Assembly (NCBI GenBank): GCA_000687655.1 | Contig: JHWR01000003.1 | Span: forward strand, 158,077-222,076 | Source: Lachnospiraceae bacterium YSB2008 | GTDB lineage: Bacteria; Bacillota; Clostridia; Lachnospirales; Lachnospiraceae | Direction of reading: 5' to 3' | Length of the DNA stretch: 64,000 nucleotides | Shown here: positions 8,635 through 16,772 of the stretch, piece after piece | How positions within the stretch are numbered: the first letter of the stretch is position 1 | How the letters are laid out: every line of letters starts with the position of its first letter | Made by a program: the position numbers and the translations under genes | The notes under the pieces: generated by a model | What the model was told of the DNA's origin: nothing | Database searches by the model: none | The model's input: the letters and a program-made list of their open reading frames with translations, nothing else

Positions 8635-10086
8635 ATGCTTAAAGATATCTTTTTAAAACTGAATAAGAAGCTGCCGTCTGATGTTCTTGATTATGACAGT
8701 ACTTCAAAAATACTGTCATTCTACGGGAATAATCTTCATGCTACTTTCACTAAATCAAATAATAATGTGCGGATGTCCATCCGTCGAAATGGAAAACAGT
8801 ACGATTATATCCTTAAGAACGAGAAGGAAGTCTATTACGTTATAAAAAGGCTATATAAAGGAAAAATCAGCTTTGACGAGACTGACAGTAGAAGCATCTC
8901 TGTAAAAGGGTTGCTGTGGTACAGGTTAAACTATAAGCCTCTTGCCACGAAGATATTCATGATAGTTCTTGGCCTGGCTATAACTATATCCTCTTCGTTT
9001 ATGGTTCTTGCCGGAATCTTTACTTTTTCTGATGGCTACCGCAAAATGGGATATTATGATATTGGACTTTTTATCATGCTTTTCTTTTTCATTGCGGCCG
9101 GAATAGCTCTTATAATCGGGGCATTCGGAAGATATGTATATGAAGGCCTGCATTTTATAAGTCTCTTTCTGAGCGGATTTTCAATCTGTATGTTTTTTTA
9201 TGGAATAGAAGACTTGATCAGTGATAAAGATTATGGCGTACGGAATCTCATTTCTACTATAGTACTATTTGGTTTCATGCTTCTTGCCGGAATACTCTTC
9301 ATGATCATGAGTCTTCTGAAAAAGAAAAGTGACAGTGTTGTTATCCGCAGAACTCCGGTTCTGCCGCCTGACGAAAAACTTAGTATTCTTTTTGATAACA
9401 TATATGAGAACAATAAGGTCCAGACACTCAGTCTCAATCTGACAGGGGATATCCCCCAATACAGTGGGAGCCGCATAGGAGGAAATCCTTATACTGATGG
9501 AACTATAGATACAAACGAGGTATCGGGCATGACCTTCCTCGGACAGATCAACCTTGCCCAGATTGAAACTCCATCAAAACTTCCTTCAAATGGATTGCTC
9601 CAGTTTTTCTTTGTGGAGGAAGGAGATTATGAGCTGGAGGTCGAGACTCTATACTACCCTCATATAGATGAGCAAAGGGATGAATTCTGTAATAACAGCA
9701 AGAGCCTTCAGGTTACGTCCGAGATGTGGCCGGAAATCAAGGACACAGATGTAAGCGATATATATGCAGTTGCAGCAGAGCTCGGAATACCTCTCGAAGC
9801 AGACCTCGAGTTTCAGGACTTCTATGATCAGGATGCATTCCCGAAACCAAAGGGAGATTACTTACTCGGTCCAATCCGTAATACCGCACCTGAAACACTT
9901 AATACGGAGGCAGATTCATATAGTATTCCGCTTTTCTCAATTTCTTCAGATTCACCGATAATCACACACCTCTGCAGTGATAACAGCGTTTATCTGGACG
10001 GTTTACAGGTATTTATAAGCGATGAGTGCCTTCGCGCTAATGATTTCAGCGATGTATATACAGTTATGAATTTCTATTATTGGTAA
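8635..10086 (+). CDS. membrane protein with C-terminal DUF1963 (YwqG)-like domain
   Basis: A 483-aa protein of unknown function. Residues 1-95 form a soluble region, followed by four predicted membrane segments (about 103-128, 140-160, 168-188, 205-226). The cytoplasmic-looking C-terminal part (about 240-483) contains MTFLGQINLAQIETPSKLPSNG and LLQFFFVEE, which match the DUF1963/YwqG pattern 'FLgQinla...LP..G.LqfFf'. YwqG-like proteins are widespread but poorly characterised, and fusion to a membrane domain is not the usual form. No clear ribosome-binding site precedes the ATG. The gene appears monocistronic, lying between two GCGCGGAG terminators. Confidence 0.65.
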   Translation: MLKDIFLKLNKKLPSDVLDYDSTSKILSFYGNNLHATFTKSNNNVRMSIRRNGKQYDYILKNEKEVYYVIKRLYKGKISFDETDSRSISVKGLLWYRLNYKPLATKIFMIVLGLAITISSSFMVLAGIFTFSDGYRKMGYYDIGLFIMLFFFIAAGIALIIGAFGRYVYEGLHFISLFLSGFSICMFFYGIEDLISDKDYGVRNLISTIVLFGFMLLAGILFMIMSLLKKKSDSVVIRRTPVLPPDEKLSILFDNIYENNKVQTLSLNLTGDIPQYSGSRIGGNPYTDGTIDTNEVSGMTFLGQINLAQIETPSKLPSNGLLQFFFVEEGDYELEVETLYYPHIDEQRDEFCNNSKSLQVTSEMWPEIKDTDVSDIYAVAAELGIPLEADLEFQDFYDQDAFPKPKGDYLLGPIRNTAPETLNTEADSYSIPLFSISSDSPIITHLCSDNSVYLDGLQVFISDECLRANDFSDVYTVMNFYYW

Positions 10087-10101
10087 GTTTTATATGCATA
10101 A

Positions 10102-10126
10102 AGCGCGGAGTTCAAAGCTCCGCGCT
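10102..10126. terminator. bidirectional terminator between convergent genes
   Basis: AGCGCGGAG and CTCCGCGCT form a perfect 9-bp stem. It follows the DUF1963-like gene on the plus strand and the 46-aa gene on the minus strand, whose stop codon is only 2 bases away. The stem shares GCGCGGAG with the pfl terminator. Confidence 0.7.
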
Positions 10127-10127
10127 G

Positions 10128-10268
10128 TTATTCTTCTTCAGCTTTTAAAACGGCAAATATCTTCTTCATTTTCTGATCAGTCTCCGGTGGCGGATTGCAG
10201 TCCTCGGCTATGATTCGGAAGAAGTCTTTCAGGCTGTATTTAGTTTCTGAACAATGTTCATTTCCCAT
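10128..10268 (-). CDS. 46-aa hypothetical protein
   Basis: A small leftward gene starting at an ATG preceded by AGAAGGAGGAATTCAA, an excellent ribosome-binding site. The product begins MGNEHCSETKYSLKDFF and ends KKIFAVLKAEEE. It has two cysteines (6 and 24), a PPP run (26-28) and likely helices on both sides, with no signal peptide or membrane segment. I do not recognise a family. The ideal translation signal, the ordinary codon use and the terminator shared with the convergent gene argue that it is real. It shares its upstream region with the divergent ECF-controlled gene at 10426. Confidence 0.6.
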   Translation of the reverse strand: MGNEHCSETKYSLKDFFRIIAEDCNPPPETDQKMKKIFAVLKAEEE

Positions 10269-10356
10269 TTGAATTCCTCCTTCTGTAATATAGACAGCAA
10301 AATAAAGGAAGCGGTTTTATATTCTTTCAGTTTTTTTAAAAAAAAGCAAAAAAAAT

Positions 10357-10384
10357 AAAACCGATTGAACCTAAGCGTTGTCTA
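10357..10384 (+). promoter_or_regulatory. ECF-type promoter A
   Basis: AAAACC (10357-10362), a 16-base spacer and TGTCTA (10379-10384) lie 42 bases before the gene at 10426. An almost identical element occurs at 14535-14562, with the same A-rich upstream tract, the same spacing and the same downstream TATCAGAT. AAC-containing -35 boxes with a -10 box around GTC are typical of ECF sigma promoters (compare B. subtilis SigM/SigW). The ECF sigma gene at 12881 lies between the two copies. Confidence 0.7.
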
Positions 10385-10425
10385 TCTATCAGATTAAAAG
10401 GAAAAACCTAAAGGAGGACGAAAAA

Positions 10426-10980
10426 ATGTCAGCAAAATTATCACCAGTAGAAAAGAGTAACATATGTAAGGCAATGATGGATGGAAGATGCAGGGATGTA
10501 GTTTTATATCAGAGTCCGAGGTTCAATGGCAGTAACAAAATAAAGGATACTAGAACGAATGCGGTAAACACAATGAATGCAGTAGGAGATATAGCACATC
10601 TTCTGGCTTATGGTTTTACAATAGGTGGACTCATGCATATGGCAGGAAGAAGCGTGAGCCAGGATGCAAATTGGTCAAATGTAGTAGCCAATGCTAAAAC
10701 AAGAGCAAATTCAAATAGATTATATACAGTTGAAAATGCTCCGTGTACACAGTTTGCAGTGGTTGGTGGAAGATATATTACTCTCTATGAAAAAGGGGAG
10801 TATAAAAGCAGAATTATAAACTATAAAGATGTTGTTCAGATAAGTGTAGGACCGAAAGGCCTTACATTTTTAACAGATAATAATGAAAAAGGAAATGTAT
10901 ATAATGCATATATAATCCATACAGATGTAATCGGTCTTGAGAAGATGGCTATGTACAGTGTAGAAAATTGCCTTAGATGA
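10426..10980 (+). CDS. hypothetical protein under ECF-type promoter
   Basis: A 184-aa protein with no family I can name. It starts MSAKLSPVEKSN at an ATG preceded by AAAGGAGG (10409-10416). Residues about 55-75 are moderately hydrophobic and could associate with the membrane. The C-terminal third (FAVVGGRYITLYEKGEYKS...ISVGPKGLTFLTDN) alternates strand and turn residues in a way that recalls bacterial PH-like domains, but this is weak. Its promoter closely matches that of the membrane protein at 14637, so both probably respond to the tethered sigma factor. It is followed by a weak ATGCCA/TGGCAT hairpin (10990-11011). Confidence 0.6.
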   Translation: MSAKLSPVEKSNICKAMMDGRCRDVVLYQSPRFNGSNKIKDTRTNAVNTMNAVGDIAHLLAYGFTIGGLMHMAGRSVSQDANWSNVVANAKTRANSNRLYTVENAPCTQFAVVGGRYITLYEKGEYKSRIINYKDVVQISVGPKGLTFLTDNNEKGNVYNAYIIHTDVIGLEKMAMYSVENCLR

Positions 10981-11103
10981 TGAGTGTTAATGCCATATCA
11001 CCCTGTGGCATATAAATGTAAGATGCATAATCCTGTATGAAAAAACTGTTGTGATTGGCCATATCCTCATTAAAATGTGTTGGAAGGTAAAAAACAAATT
11101 GAT

Positions 11104-12012
11104 TTATTTCTTGTAATCAAATATATCTAGATCAGCAACCTTTGCGATTCCGTTGGCGATTGCCTCATCATACGAAACATCATCATAGAGCAGTTTCTTG
11201 GTTATGTTGTTATAATCAGGCTCATAGAACCTACTGCTAATGATGTCTTTAAGCATTTCAGGAATGTCGTGTTCCAGCTGAGCAGAAGGATTATTCCTTG
11301 AAAGCATACGATCCTCTCTGACTTCATCGATAAGAGCATCAAGACTTTCATTGATTTCCACTTTCGGAAACAGCTTAGCAATATCATACAGATGTCTTGA
11401 ATCACGATCCTGCATATCTTGTAACCTGTAATCGCAGATCGCAAAGACCTTATCTATGAAGGTGCGTTTTATTGACTGAACCTGCATATGCACAACTGCT
11501 GCTTCAAATGGAATAGGAAGCTTGATTCCTCGATTCTCACAGAATCTTCCAACAAAGCTGTAAACCTCATGGGTTTCCGCTGGGTATGCTGATTGATAGA
11601 TATTGGTTTCGATGATCAGTTCCAGTGGAATCTCACTAAAGAGAGACTCGTATTTGAAAACAAACTTGTTGTAGCTGTGTCTTGACTGGACGTGCTCTGG
11701 ATTAGAAATTTTAAGTCCGATATTATTGGCAATTTTCAATATGGTGTTCTTCGCTTTTTTCTTTTCAGATTCAGTCAGTTTTCGATTCATAGACAGATCG
11801 ATATCTTCGGAGAATCTTTCAATCAGTGCGTAAGCCTTCGAAAGTGAAGTTCCACCCTTGAAAACAAATGGAAGCTCGCTTTTTGACAATTCCAGAAGGA
11901 AAATGGACTGTATGGTATCTTTTTCAACCATCTGGGTAGTCCTGTGTTCTTCAAGTGCGACAGTTTCAATTATTTCTTTCCATTCGTTTTTATAGTCTTT
12001 ATACCAGTTCAC
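11104..12012 (-). CDS. AbiEii-type nucleotidyltransferase toxin
   Basis: A 302-aa member of the AbiEii/AbiGii family, nucleotidyltransferase-like toxins of type IV toxin-antitoxin and abortive-infection systems. The key motifs are FKGGTSLSKAY (about residues 51-61) and ERFSEDIDL (about 65-73), which give the GS...DxD active-site pattern, and AVVHMQVQSIKRTFIDKVFA in the helical C-terminal part. Translation appears to start at a GTG inside the last codons of the upstream antitoxin gene, a 14-base overlap typical of coupled AbiE pairs. No separate promoter is seen. The target (tRNA in related toxins) is inferred from the family. Confidence 0.85.
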   Translation of the reverse strand: MNWYKDYKNEWKEIIETVALEEHRTTQMVEKDTIQSIFLLELSKSELPFVFKGGTSLSKAYALIERFSEDIDLSMNRKLTESEKKKAKNTILKIANNIGLKISNPEHVQSRHSYNKFVFKYESLFSEIPLELIIETNIYQSAYPAETHEVYSFVGRFCENRGIKLPIPFEAAVVHMQVQSIKRTFIDKVFAICDYRLQDMQDRDSRHLYDIAKLFPKVEINESLDALIDEVREDRMLSRNNPSAQLEHDIPEMLKDIISSRFYEPDYNNITKKLLYDDVSYDEAIANGIAKVADLDIFDYKK

Positions 12013-12604
12013 TCATCATTCCCGTTTCGTAAATGTTTCTATAAACCTTATCTGGGTAAAGAGGCATTAGTTTTTTTACCACAGAAAAATCAACTTCGAC
12101 AGCTTGAACATATTTCCTCAGTTTGCCTACAAGTTCAGCACCTTTGATTTCGCTGTACTTATCTATCACTGTCATTAAATCAAGAAACTGCAGTGCAGAT
12201 TTGTTCTTTTCCGTAATGTTCATCACAGGTTTATACACGATGATTGTATTGCCGTCCACAGTCTGCTTCCGTTGCTTAGTTGTTGCTTCATTGCTGCAGA
12301 TTTCATAGCATGAGGGAGTCTGAGTTGTAAAGCCGTATTTGTTCGCTAGCTGAAGTCCGGTAATATAACCTCCGTTACATAGATAGCGTTTCTCAATATA
12401 ACTATCTATAGAAACCTTGCCCTTGGTTCCGAGTATTGTCAGATAGGAGAGATAATACACCCCGTTATATAAACGCTCCAGTTTCCCATCATCGCAAAGC
12501 TGTTTCATCTCCTGACGAAGATAATCTCTTGAGCTTCCAGGCAGCTCGCTTAGGAAAATCGGCTCGCCATTCTTATAATTCTGAATAATAAAATCATATA
12601 TCAT
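11999..12604 (-). CDS. AbiEi-like antitoxin / transcriptional regulator (DUF6088-type)
   Basis: A 201-aa protein with an N-terminal winged-helix-like segment (IFLSELPGSSRDYLRQEMKQLCDDGKLERLYNGVYYL), the usual DNA-binding part of AbiEi antitoxins, and a C-terminal antitoxin domain. It overlaps the AbiEii gene by 14 bases. AbiEi proteins neutralise the toxin and repress their own promoter through inverted repeats; here a perfect inverted repeat lies directly downstream of the -10 box (12632-12647). Assignment to the exact antitoxin subfamily is less certain than the toxin call. Confidence 0.75.
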   Translation of the reverse strand: MIYDFIIQNYKNGEPIFLSELPGSSRDYLRQEMKQLCDDGKLERLYNGVYYLSYLTILGTKGKVSIDSYIEKRYLCNGGYITGLQLANKYGFTTQTPSCYEICSNEATTKQRKQTVDGNTIIVYKPVMNITEKNKSALQFLDLMTVIDKYSEIKGAELVGKLRKYVQAVEVDFSVVKKLMPLYPDKVYRNIYETGMMSELV

Positions 12605-12631
12605 GCGAAATGCCTCACAAAATAGAAACTT

Positions 12632-12674
12632 ATAATTTCAAAATTATGATAATGGACTATTTTTTTAATGTCAA
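12632..12674 (-). promoter_or_regulatory. promoter and operator of the AbiE pair
   Basis: On the minus strand a consensus TTGACA (12674-12669), a 17-base spacer and TATCAT (12651-12646) form a strong promoter. The -10 box overlaps the inverted repeat ATAATTT-CA-AAATTAT (12632-12647), well placed for negative autoregulation by the AbiEi-like protein. Confidence 0.75.
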
Positions 12675-12817
12675 GCCAGATTTCCTTATTTTGCTGTTTG
12701 ACACTTCTTATACATTATACGAGACTTATCATATAGTTGCATGTAAATAATCTGTGGAAAATGCTAGTGTTTGTTGCGCCAATAAGTTCATATTTAGGGG
12801 GAATATAAATGGACTGC

Positions 12818-12846
12818 TTGTATCAAATGAGAGAAGAATGTATAAT
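12818..12846 (+). promoter_or_regulatory. sigma-A promoter of the ECF sigma gene
   Basis: TTGTAT (12818-12823), a 17-base spacer and TATAAT (12841-12846) lie 34 bases before the sigma-factor start. No copy of the ECF-type motif is seen here, so the sigma factor may not drive itself directly. Confidence 0.65.
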
Positions 12847-12880
12847 TCTGTGTGGATAAAAACTTGCTATGGGGGCTGAA

Positions 12881-14503
12881 ATGGCAGACATAATCAGTAA
12901 ATTCAGGGATAAAGATGCGGTGCTCTTTGCTGAAGTTGATAAGCTTAAGAGCGGGAAGACTGAAAGCTTTAATACTATCTATGATCTTTCCAAGAATTAC
13001 GTTTACAAAATCATATGGGATATTGTGAAGAATCAGGATGCTGCTGATGATATCATGCAGGACACATATCTTCAGGTATATAACAAGATAGGAAGCCTTG
13101 CGGACACCAAGGCTTTTTATTCGTGGGCTGGAAGGATTGCCACGAATAACTGTCTTAACTACATAAAGAAGGAAAGCAAATATGTGCTTGCCGGAACGGA
13201 TGAGGATGGTGAAGCAGAGGAATTTGTATTTGAAAGAGCTTCAGACGATCAGGAGGGGATAATCCCGGAATCTGTGATCATAAACAGGGAGCAGCAGAAG
13301 ATAATAGGTGATATTCTTGATAATCTCAGTACAGAACAGAAGCTCTGTGTTCAGTATTACTATTATGAGGATATGTCAGTTAAAGAGATAGCTGCGCAGA
13401 TGGAGACCAGCGAAGGAACCATCAAGAGCCGTCTTAACTATGCACGAAAAGCCATAAAGAGTGCAGTCGAAACATTCGAGAAGAAACAGGGTACAAGGCT
13501 TTACAGTCTTGGTGGTATTCCACTTCTTTATCTTATTATCAGAGAAAATGTGGATATATTCTATGGCGGTGCAGCAACCGCAGCCGGAGTCGGAGTTGGA
13601 ACTGCAGTTGGAGTTTCTGCAGCTAGTACATCAGCGGCTGCAGGTGGGGCGACTGCAACAGCCGGTGGTGCTTCTGCAGCTGCAACAACTGCAACAGCCG
13701 GGGGAGCGACTGCAACAGCAACATCAGCTGCCGCAGCATCGGCAAGTAGTGGCGGTGCAGTTGCTGGGGCGGCAGCAGCAGGTACAGCTGCAACAGGAAG
13801 TACATCAACATCTACTGCAGGTGGAATGTCACTTGGTGCAAAGATTGCACTTGCAGTTGCGGTGCCAGCGACAGCAGTTGCCGGAACGGTGGTAGCTTTG
13901 AACATTGACACCGATAAAGATAAGATGGCCAGAGATATTCAAAGGGCCGAGGCTTTACAAACTGCCGTATATACGACTATGACAAAAGAGGAGTACTATG
14001 ACAGGTTGGATGGCTCTGGGGCGGCCGGGGATGAGATAGAAGCGGATACTGTACTACTAGTATATCCTAATGAACCGCTGTACCAAGCGCTAGAGGAAGG
14101 CGAAGAACCACCAACTGGTTTGGATAGATCGCAGTCTTCCGGTGGATATATATATTGTGTTTATTCAAGTGATGATGGTGGTTCAAACTATACTATGAAT
14201 ACGTCGCCTGTGGATTGCTTGGATGATATAGAAACAAATTGGTTTGGGGAAATGTCCAACGAGGATATTGATAGAGATCTTGAATATACCGGAAACGGAA
14301 GTGACTGTTATTATGTCTTGGTTCTTGATCCATTTAGCCTTCCTGATGAGTTTGATCCTCGAGAGGTAAACAATGTATATATAGCTATCGGAAATGTAGG
14401 AACAACACCTCACTTGGAACTTGGTGAGGATGGTGTTATTCATGTTGTAGATGCTTATGAGATTACACCGAATATTTGTCCTGAATACGAGGAGGCAAAA
14501 TAA
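12881..14503 (+). CDS. membrane-tethered ECF sigma factor
   Basis: A 540-aa sigma-70 family protein. Region 2 (about 27-97) includes DAADDIMQDTYLQVY and the WAGRIATNNCLNYI helix. Region 4 (about 143-195) includes LSTEQKLCVQYYYYEDMSVKEIA and the recognition helix SEGTIKSRLNYARK. After these come an Ala/Gly/Thr/Ser-rich low-complexity stretch (229-318), one predicted membrane helix (320-341), and about 200 acidic residues that would face outside. Typical ECF sigmas are about 160-200 aa, so the C-terminal 330 residues are an addition. Direct tethering could replace a separate anti-sigma factor, with release by intramembrane proteolysis. The ATG at 12881 follows GGGGG; an ATG at 12869 is less well served. 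Genes on both sides carry ECF-type promoters. Confidence 0.8.
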   Translation: MADIISKFRDKDAVLFAEVDKLKSGKTESFNTIYDLSKNYVYKIIWDIVKNQDAADDIMQDTYLQVYNKIGSLADTKAFYSWAGRIATNNCLNYIKKESKYVLAGTDEDGEAEEFVFERASDDQEGIIPESVIINREQQKIIGDILDNLSTEQKLCVQYYYYEDMSVKEIAAQMETSEGTIKSRLNYARKAIKSAVETFEKKQGTRLYSLGGIPLLYLIIRENVDIFYGGAATAAGVGVGTAVGVSAASTSAAAGGATATAGGASAAATTATAGGATATATSAAAASASSGGAVAGAAAAGTAATGSTSTSTAGGMSLGAKIALAVAVPATAVAGTVVALNIDTDKDKMARDIQRAEALQTAVYTTMTKEEYYDRLDGSGAAGDEIEADTVLLVYPNEPLYQALEEGEEPPTGLDRSQSSGGYIYCVYSSDDGGSNYTMNTSPVDCLDDIETNWFGEMSNEDIDRDLEYTGNGSDCYYVLVLDPFSLPDEFDPREVNNVYIAIGNVGTTPHLELGEDGVIHVVDAYEITPNICPEYEEAK

Positions 14504-14534
14504 AAACAAAAAGTAAAAAAGTTTTCAAAAAAAT

Positions 14535-14562
14535 AAAACCAAATTGAACTATCACTTGTCTA
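14535..14562 (+). promoter_or_regulatory. ECF-type promoter B
   Basis: AAAACC (14535-14540), a 16-base spacer and TGTCTA (14557-14562) match promoter A (10357-10384) in hexamers, spacing, upstream A/T tract and downstream TATCAGAT. It lies 75 bases before the gene at 14637 and directly after the ECF sigma gene. Confidence 0.7.
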
Positions 14563-14636
14563 TATATCAGATGAAGGGGAAAACCCAAGCATTTGATAAC
14601 TTAGACAAGTGATTTTTATTTTAGGAGGAAAAGAAA

Positions 14637-15188
14637 ATGATCAATAACTTTAACGCAGAGAAAAGAGAAAACAAAATGTTATGGGCACTGTGTTTGATAG
14701 CATGTATTGCTGGCTTGTATTATTTTTTAAGACCTATTCTTGTTATGATAATTATGCCGGATGTAATCCTGCCTGAGAATGCGTTCTTGGCATGGTGGGT
14801 TTTGCCGACGAGTATAGTAAATGTAGTAAATTGGATATTTCTTTATGCACATACTAAAAGCTTACTGAATACTGTCTCATTTGAAATAGATGGTGAGCGA
14901 ATTGTTTGTTCTATTGAAGGCTTTCTCAGTATGAATCCTACATCTGAGAAAATTAACAAGATGATACATGTTACACACGATGGTATAAATGTATTCCCGG
15001 AAATGAATAACTCATTTTCTCGAACCAATGCTATTAATTATACGTTTAAAACAGAATCAGGAAGAAATGTATATGTTCATATGGAGAAAGTAATGAGTAA
15101 TAGTCCAACCATTGATGTAAACATAGATGATGAATTTGTAATATCAAAGAATATGCTGATTAAGAACCGTCTTGCAGCTGTTGCATAA
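14637..15188 (+). CDS. hypothetical two-helix membrane protein under ECF-type promoter
   Basis: A 183-aa protein with two predicted membrane segments (about 14-40 and 48-70) and a soluble C-terminal domain of about 110 residues rich in strand-forming residues. No known domain is recognised. The ATG follows AGGAGGAAAAGAAA. It is the first gene after ECF-type promoter B, and the lipoprotein gene follows after a 17-base gap, so the two probably form one transcript. A role in the envelope stress circuit of the tethered sigma factor is inferred from position only. Confidence 0.65.
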   Translation: MINNFNAEKRENKMLWALCLIACIAGLYYFLRPILVMIIMPDVILPENAFLAWWVLPTSIVNVVNWIFLYAHTKSLLNTVSFEIDGERIVCSIEGFLSMNPTSEKINKMIHVTHDGINVFPEMNNSFSRTNAINYTFKTESGRNVYVHMEKVMSNSPTIDVNIDDEFVISKNMLIKNRLAAVA

Positions 15189-15205
15189 TAAGGAGGAGAA
15201 TGAAA

Positions 15206-16651
15206 ATGAGAAAGAAGATTTTATCTGTATCAATTGCTATGATTATGGCTGTAACAATGCTTGCCGGATGTGGACCGGTAAATGTTCCTGGTGAAACTGA
15301 TACTGTTGATGAAGGAAATGTCACAGTGACTGAAGCTACAGAAGAGGATACTGAAGTGACTGAAGCAGAGATGAATATGCTGAATATAAACATTTCAGAC
15401 TGGTCATATCCTGAGAAGGTTGATTATATAAGTGATGATTATATGGTCACTAAACAGGGTGAGTTATATTACATCATTGATAAAGAAGGGAATGTACTTT
15501 CTGATGACAGGTTTCCGGAAGGCCTGAGCAACGGTTTTGATAGCGTCACGTTAAATCAGCAGGGCGGTACATTTATAGTAAAAAAGACTACGGACGATGG
15601 TTTCTTTGTTTCAGCTGTCATGAACGGAGATATGAATTCGCTTTACAGGATGGGCGTGAAGAGTCCGGCGATATTCTATATTACGGATTACAGAGATGAT
15701 CTTGTATTTGGAGAGCAGTACAAAATTTCCGAGGATGGAAGTATAGATAAAGATACCCTGATAAGAGCCTGCGGAGCTCCGACAAACGATGAATGCGCAT
15801 TTTCAAATACGCAGTTCATTAAAAATGAAGGGCTGACATTCAATACATCATATGGAACAATTATCGCCAAGTTCGCAAAGTATGATGACAACCGTGAATG
15901 CTTTTGCTTCACTAAACCTGCTGACCTGGAAAAATCACAGCTCATTTCAGGAGAAAATGTAACGTATACCGGCGATGAGATTAGTATTCCTTACGTGGAT
16001 AGCTGCCCGATTTCTTTTAATGACAATCTCCCTAATAAAGAAGGTTGGATTTCTGCATCCATGCTCTCCGGAGAAAGAGAAGAAAATGGTGACGGAACCT
16101 GGAATATGTCTGCCATAAAGCAAGGTTTCTACAATGTCAAGACCGGCGAATATGTTGAGGAACCACAGGATGTGCTCTGGACAAAGTATTTTACTGAAGA
16201 TAATGGATGCAGCAAATGTACCGCGCTGGAAAGTAGGGCGCTCGGTGCTGTTGAGAAGGTTTCAGATGATTTAAGCTATTATAAGATCATTGATCTTAAG
16301 ACCGGTGAATTCGCTTCTGATAAGAAATATATCTCTGCAGCTATTGCATACCATGACCTGCTGCTTGTTGAGAATACTGATGAGAAATGGGGTTATATCA
16401 GAAATGACGATCTTACAGAGATAGGTGAATGGTACGACGATGCGACTGATTTCTGTAATGGTTATGCGGTAGTCATAAGAGATGGTAAGGGTTGGATCAT
16501 AGACGAGGAGCAAAATAAGGTCAGTGAAGAATTCGACGCAGAATCAGCATATTCAGTCCCTGATTATATAACCGATTCCAACCTTAACGGAAGCTCTGTA
16601 TTCTTTATTCAGCAGGCCGGTGAGTATCATATGCTTACTGTTGAAAAATGA
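15206..16651 (+). CDS. WG-repeat-like lipoprotein
   Basis: A 481-aa exported lipoprotein. The N-terminus is a basic stretch plus hydrophobic core ending in the lipobox LAGC (Cys22), followed by an acidic, Thr-rich linker. The C-terminal part has WG-type beta-repeat features (WGYIRNDDLTEIGEW, GKGWIIDEEQNKV), as in proteins with KWG/WG repeats. Function is unknown; binding of cell-wall or external ligands is a guess. Two in-frame ATGs lie near AGGAGG (15191-15196). The one at 15206 has better spacing (9 bases) than the one at 15200 (3 bases). It probably belongs to the ECF-driven transcript. Confidence 0.7.
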   Translation: MRKKILSVSIAMIMAVTMLAGCGPVNVPGETDTVDEGNVTVTEATEEDTEVTEAEMNMLNINISDWSYPEKVDYISDDYMVTKQGELYYIIDKEGNVLSDDRFPEGLSNGFDSVTLNQQGGTFIVKKTTDDGFFVSAVMNGDMNSLYRMGVKSPAIFYITDYRDDLVFGEQYKISEDGSIDKDTLIRACGAPTNDECAFSNTQFIKNEGLTFNTSYGTIIAKFAKYDDNRECFCFTKPADLEKSQLISGENVTYTGDEISIPYVDSCPISFNDNLPNKEGWISASMLSGEREENGDGTWNMSAIKQGFYNVKTGEYVEEPQDVLWTKYFTEDNGCSKCTALESRALGAVEKVSDDLSYYKIIDLKTGEFASDKKYISAAIAYHDLLLVENTDEKWGYIRNDDLTEIGEWYDDATDFCNGYAVVIRDGKGWIIDEEQNKVSEEFDAESAYSVPDYITDSNLNGSSVFFIQQAGEYHMLTVEK

Positions 16652-16668
16652 TCATATTCACATACTAA

Positions 16669-16686
16669 ATATGACTTTAGTCATAT
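16669..16686. repeat. perfect palindrome between lipoprotein and ABC genes
   Basis: ATATGACT-TT-AGTCATAT is a perfect 8-bp inverted repeat 18 bases after the lipoprotein stop and about 45 bases upstream of a TATAAT (16731-16736) for the ABC operon. It is a candidate operator or weak terminator. Confidence 0.45.
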
Positions 16687-16737
16687 ACCGAATGTTTCTT
16701 TCTTCACTACAAAACTGAACACAGTATTTATATAATG

Positions 16738-16772
16738 AGCATGTCAGATGGAAATCCGGCATGCTTATTTTT
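16738..16772 (+). terminator. terminator-like hairpin before ABC module 1
   Basis: AGCATG...CATGCT continues inward with GAT/ATC to about 12 bp with one mismatch, followed by TATTTTT. It lies immediately downstream of TATAAT (16731-16736) and 18 bases before the ATPase start. It could end the lipoprotein transcript or attenuate the ABC operon. Confidence 0.5.

Noticed and set aside
8627..8637. Promoter with TTGTAT (8606) and TATGCT just before the 8635 start
   Set aside because: The -10 box would lie 3 bases from the start codon, placing the transcript start inside the gene.
12809..12859. 16-codon ORF (ATG 12809) with AGGGGGA site before the ECF sigma gene
   Set aside because: It overlaps the best sigma-A promoter (12818-12846), so it would not be on that transcript; kept only as a possibility if transcription starts further upstream.
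13461..13911. Open frames of 144 and 116 codons in alternative frames over the Ala-rich linker
   Set aside because: They arise from the repetitive GCA/ACA codons of the sigma-factor linker and show only Gln/Leu- or Ala-rich composition.
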